In this document: positions 53,253 through 55,000 of the stretch, piece by piece
How positions within the stretch are numbered: position 1 is the first letter of the stretch
Layout of the letters: each line of letters starts with the position of its first letter
Assembly: GCF_003258835.1 (NCBI RefSeq)
Contig: NZ_NPEV01000027.1
Coordinates: forward strand, 1-55,000
DNA length: 55,000 nucleotides
Direction of reading: 5' to 3'
Source of the DNA: Rhodobium orientis
GTDB lineage: Bacteria > Pseudomonadota > Alphaproteobacteria > Rhizobiales > Rhodobiaceae
Notes under the pieces: generated by a model
Seen by the model: the letters and a program-made list of their open reading frames with translations, nothing else
The model's database searches: none
Told to the model about the DNA's origin: nothing
Position numbers and translations under genes: made by a program

Positions 53253-54710
53253 ATGACCGCGGCCGCCCTCGCGCCAGCCGCCGGCATTGCGCGGCGACCG
53301 TCTCGCACCGGCGGGCACACCGCGACCGCCGAGCGCATCGGCGCCATGGACGCCGTGCGCGGCTTTGCCGTCTGCGGCATCCTCATCCGCAACATCTTCG
53401 TCTTCGCCATTCCCGGCCTTGCCTATTCGCTGCCGCTGATGTGGGGCGGCGACGAGATGGCCGATCTTCGGGCCTGGGGCTTCGTCGAACTCTTCGTCGA
53501 CGGCTCCATGCGGGCGCTGTTCTCGCTCCTGTTCGGTGCCACGGCGCTCTTGCTCTTGCAGAAGGCGGATTCCGGCGGGCTCGCCGCCGTCGACTATTTC
53601 TACCGCCGGCTGATGTGGCTGATGCTGTTCGGCCTCGTCCACGCCTATCTGCTGCTGTCGCCCGTCGACATCCTGTTCGTCTATGGCTGCCTCGGGCTGT
53701 TGATCTTTCCCTTGCGGAACCTGAGGCCGCGCACGCTGCTCATCGTCGCCGGCGTCGGCCTTGGCGTCACAGCGCTGCTGTCGACCCTGGAATGGCAGAT
53801 CACCGAGGACGCCGCCAAGGCGGCCAACGCCGGTACCGTCATGGAGACCGTACAGCCGGTGCAGCCCGCCGCCCTCGTCACCGAAGGCGATGGCGCGCGC
53901 ATCGTTCTCGTCGGCTCCGGGACGGATGCGGCATCCGGCGACGAGGCCCCGCAGGCCGATGAGGCACCCCAAACCGACGAAGAAGCCACCGAGGCGATCA
54001 ACCAAAGCTGGATCGCCGATGTCGCCGACCGCCGCGAGGGCTACCTCTACAACATGGTGACCTCCGCCAGCACGGCCTTCGCCAACCACTCGACCGACCT
54101 CTTCAAAACCCATCTGGTCGATGTCGGCGCCCTCATCCTGATCGGCATGGCCTTCTTCAAGCTCGGCATCGTCACCGGCGCCAGATCCACACGCTTCTAT
54201 CTGATGATGCTGATGCTCGGCTACGGCATCGGCGTCACCGTCAACGGGCTGGAGATCATGGCCGCCGTGCTGCCCGCGGAGGAAGCCGGCAGCACCGACT
54301 GGACATCGATCACCTACGACCTCGGCCGCATCGGCAACGCCTTCGGCCACCTCGCCCTCATCGTCCTGCTGACGCGCCTGCCGGCGGCAACGGTCTTCAC
54401 CTCCATGCTGAAGGCGACGGGCCGGCTGGCGCTCACCAACTACCTGCTGCAGACCATGGTCTTCACCGGCCTCTTCTTCGGCTACGGCTTCGGGCTTTAC
54501 GGCAGCTTCTCCCACAGCCAGCTCCTGCTCATGGCCTTTGCCATGATCGCGGTCCAACTCGTCGCCTCGCGGCTCTATCTGATGGCGTTCAGCCAGGGGC
54601 CGTTCGAATGGCTGTTGCGGCGGCTGATCGTCTGGAAGTCCGTGCCGCCGGCCCTGACAAATCCGTCGATCGCGGGACAAGCCTCCGCGCCGGCGCCGAC
54701 CATCGCCTGA
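53253..54710 (+). CDS. DUF418 domain-containing membrane protein
   Basis: A 485-residue inner-membrane protein of the DUF418 (YeiB-like) family. It opens with the family sequence ERIGAMDAVRGFAVCGILI (about 28-46) and NIFVFAIP, has helices through about 195, then a soluble acidic insert (about 195-275, with EAPQADEAPQTDEE), followed by the C-terminal DUF418 domain with RLALTNYLLQTMVFTGLFFGYG. About ten membrane helices in all. Function is unknown; some relatives are linked to transport. The ribosome binding site is weak, so a slightly longer start at 53181 cannot be excluded. Confidence 0.85.
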   Translation: MTAAALAPAAGIARRPSRTGGHTATAERIGAMDAVRGFAVCGILIRNIFVFAIPGLAYSLPLMWGGDEMADLRAWGFVELFVDGSMRALFSLLFGATALLLLQKADSGGLAAVDYFYRRLMWLMLFGLVHAYLLLSPVDILFVYGCLGLLIFPLRNLRPRTLLIVAGVGLGVTALLSTLEWQITEDAAKAANAGTVMETVQPVQPAALVTEGDGARIVLVGSGTDAASGDEAPQADEAPQTDEEATEAINQSWIADVADRREGYLYNMVTSASTAFANHSTDLFKTHLVDVGALILIGMAFFKLGIVTGARSTRFYLMMLMLGYGIGVTVNGLEIMAAVLPAEEAGSTDWTSITYDLGRIGNAFGHLALIVLLTRLPAATVFTSMLKATGRLALTNYLLQTMVFTGLFFGYGFGLYGSFSHSQLLLMAFAMIAVQLVASRLYLMAFSQGPFEWLLRRLIVWKSVPPALTNPSIAGQASAPAPTIA

Positions 54711-54763
54711 TCGCAAATTTTTCCGAATCTGTCGCCCGCCTGAAATACCTCCAGAGAAAAAAG

Positions 54764-54798
54764 AACCCGCCGCGCTTAAACAACGCGGCGGGTTTTTC
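54764..54798. terminator. Rho-independent terminator, possibly bidirectional
   Basis: AACCCGCCGCG (54764-54774) pairs with CGCGGCGGGTT (54784-54794), followed by TTT on the plus strand; on the minus strand the stem is followed by CTTTTTTCTC. It lies between the DUF418 gene and the convergent partial gene and can serve both. Confidence 0.85.
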
Positions 54799-54860
54799 GT
54801 CTGTCCGGATGGCGTGACGGGAAAACGGCGGCGGCAACGCACATTCCCCTGCATCCGGGC

Positions 54861-55000
54861 CTACCGGAACGCCCGCCCCTGGAAGGTCCTGCGCTGCGGC
54901 CTGTGGTGATGAACCCGCATCCGCTTGAGGCGGCTGTGGCCGAACACCGGCAGCTTCGGGCCGGTGTGCATGGTGCTGTAGCCGAACGGCTTGCAGGGCT
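54861..55000 (-). CDS. C-terminal end of an unknown gene, cut by the window edge
   Basis: An open minus-strand frame of 46 codons runs in from the right edge and stops at 54861-54863. The end of the protein (KPFGYSTMHTGPKLPVFG, then an Arg/His-rich tail HHHRPQRRTFQGRAFR) is not recognised. Position just behind a terminator facing it supports a real gene, but the piece is too short to be sure of the frame. Confidence 0.4.
   Translation of the reverse strand, partial: PCKPFGYSTMHTGPKLPVFGHSRLKRMRVHHHRPQRRTFQGRAFR

Overview
This GC-rich, densely coding window looks like chromosome from an alphaproteobacterium of the order Hyphomicrobiales. Gene sets typical of that group are acnA next to ccmA-ccmB, the DUF2849-cysI-cysH-DUF934 sulfite-reduction operon, dapF-mtaB-ftsY-septation protein A, the DUF2794 protein, the IalB-family protein and ftsK-lolA. 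A BciA-type 8-vinyl reductase (43085-44068) suggests an anoxygenic phototroph that makes bacteriochlorophyll, for example a Rhodobium-like organism. The taxon is an inference; no rRNA or tRNA gene was seen.

Layout. 1-227: relics of repeats and possibly of an insertion sequence. 228-5.5 kb: quinone oxidoreductase, SPOUT methylase, an ECF sigma factor without a visible anti-sigma gene, IalB, rlmN. 5.5-11 kb: two tandem SGNH esterases divergent from a YbbA/YbbP-type ABC exporter. 11-19 kb: BI-1 protein, acetyltransferase, DUF2794, a candidate structured ncRNA, htpG, AraC regulator divergent from an aldo/keto reductase, DUF1223. 19-21.4 kb: nudix-ccmG-ccmD-ccmC. 21.4-25.2 kb: an AT-rich accessory island. 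25.2-29.6 kb: MscS channel, DUF1028 and HAD genes. 29.6-34 kb: ccmB-ccmA divergent from acnA. 34.5-38 kb: cysteine operon. 38.2-42.6 kb: septation protein, ftsY, mtaB, dapF. 42.7-50.7 kb: bciA, L,D-transpeptidase, response regulator, cyclic-nucleotide-binding protein, aminotransferase, ftsK, lolA. 50.7-55 kb: repeats, two exported unknowns, a DUF418 membrane protein and the end of a partial gene.

The most notable system lies in the AT-rich island. On the minus strand, probably as one transcript, are a 69-residue Cys/Trp-rich small peptide, a 169-residue precursor with a Thr/Val-rich core, a split borosin-type (tetrapyrrole-methylase fold) peptide backbone N-methyltransferase, and an HExxH protein that resembles the aKG-HExxH peptide hydroxylases. 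A Stf0-like sulfotransferase converges on the end of this set. I read it as a ribosomal peptide natural product (RiPP) cluster of the split-borosin class with an added oxidative enzyme and perhaps a second substrate. The island lies inside an 8.3-kb stretch that separates ccmC-ccmD-ccmG from ccmB-ccmA, which are on the same strand and in the usual operon order, so a cytochrome c maturation operon appears to have been split by insertion.

Three families of imperfect palindromic repeats recur in spacers at the left edge, near 12.9 kb, 34.1-34.5 kb and 50.7-51.1 kb.
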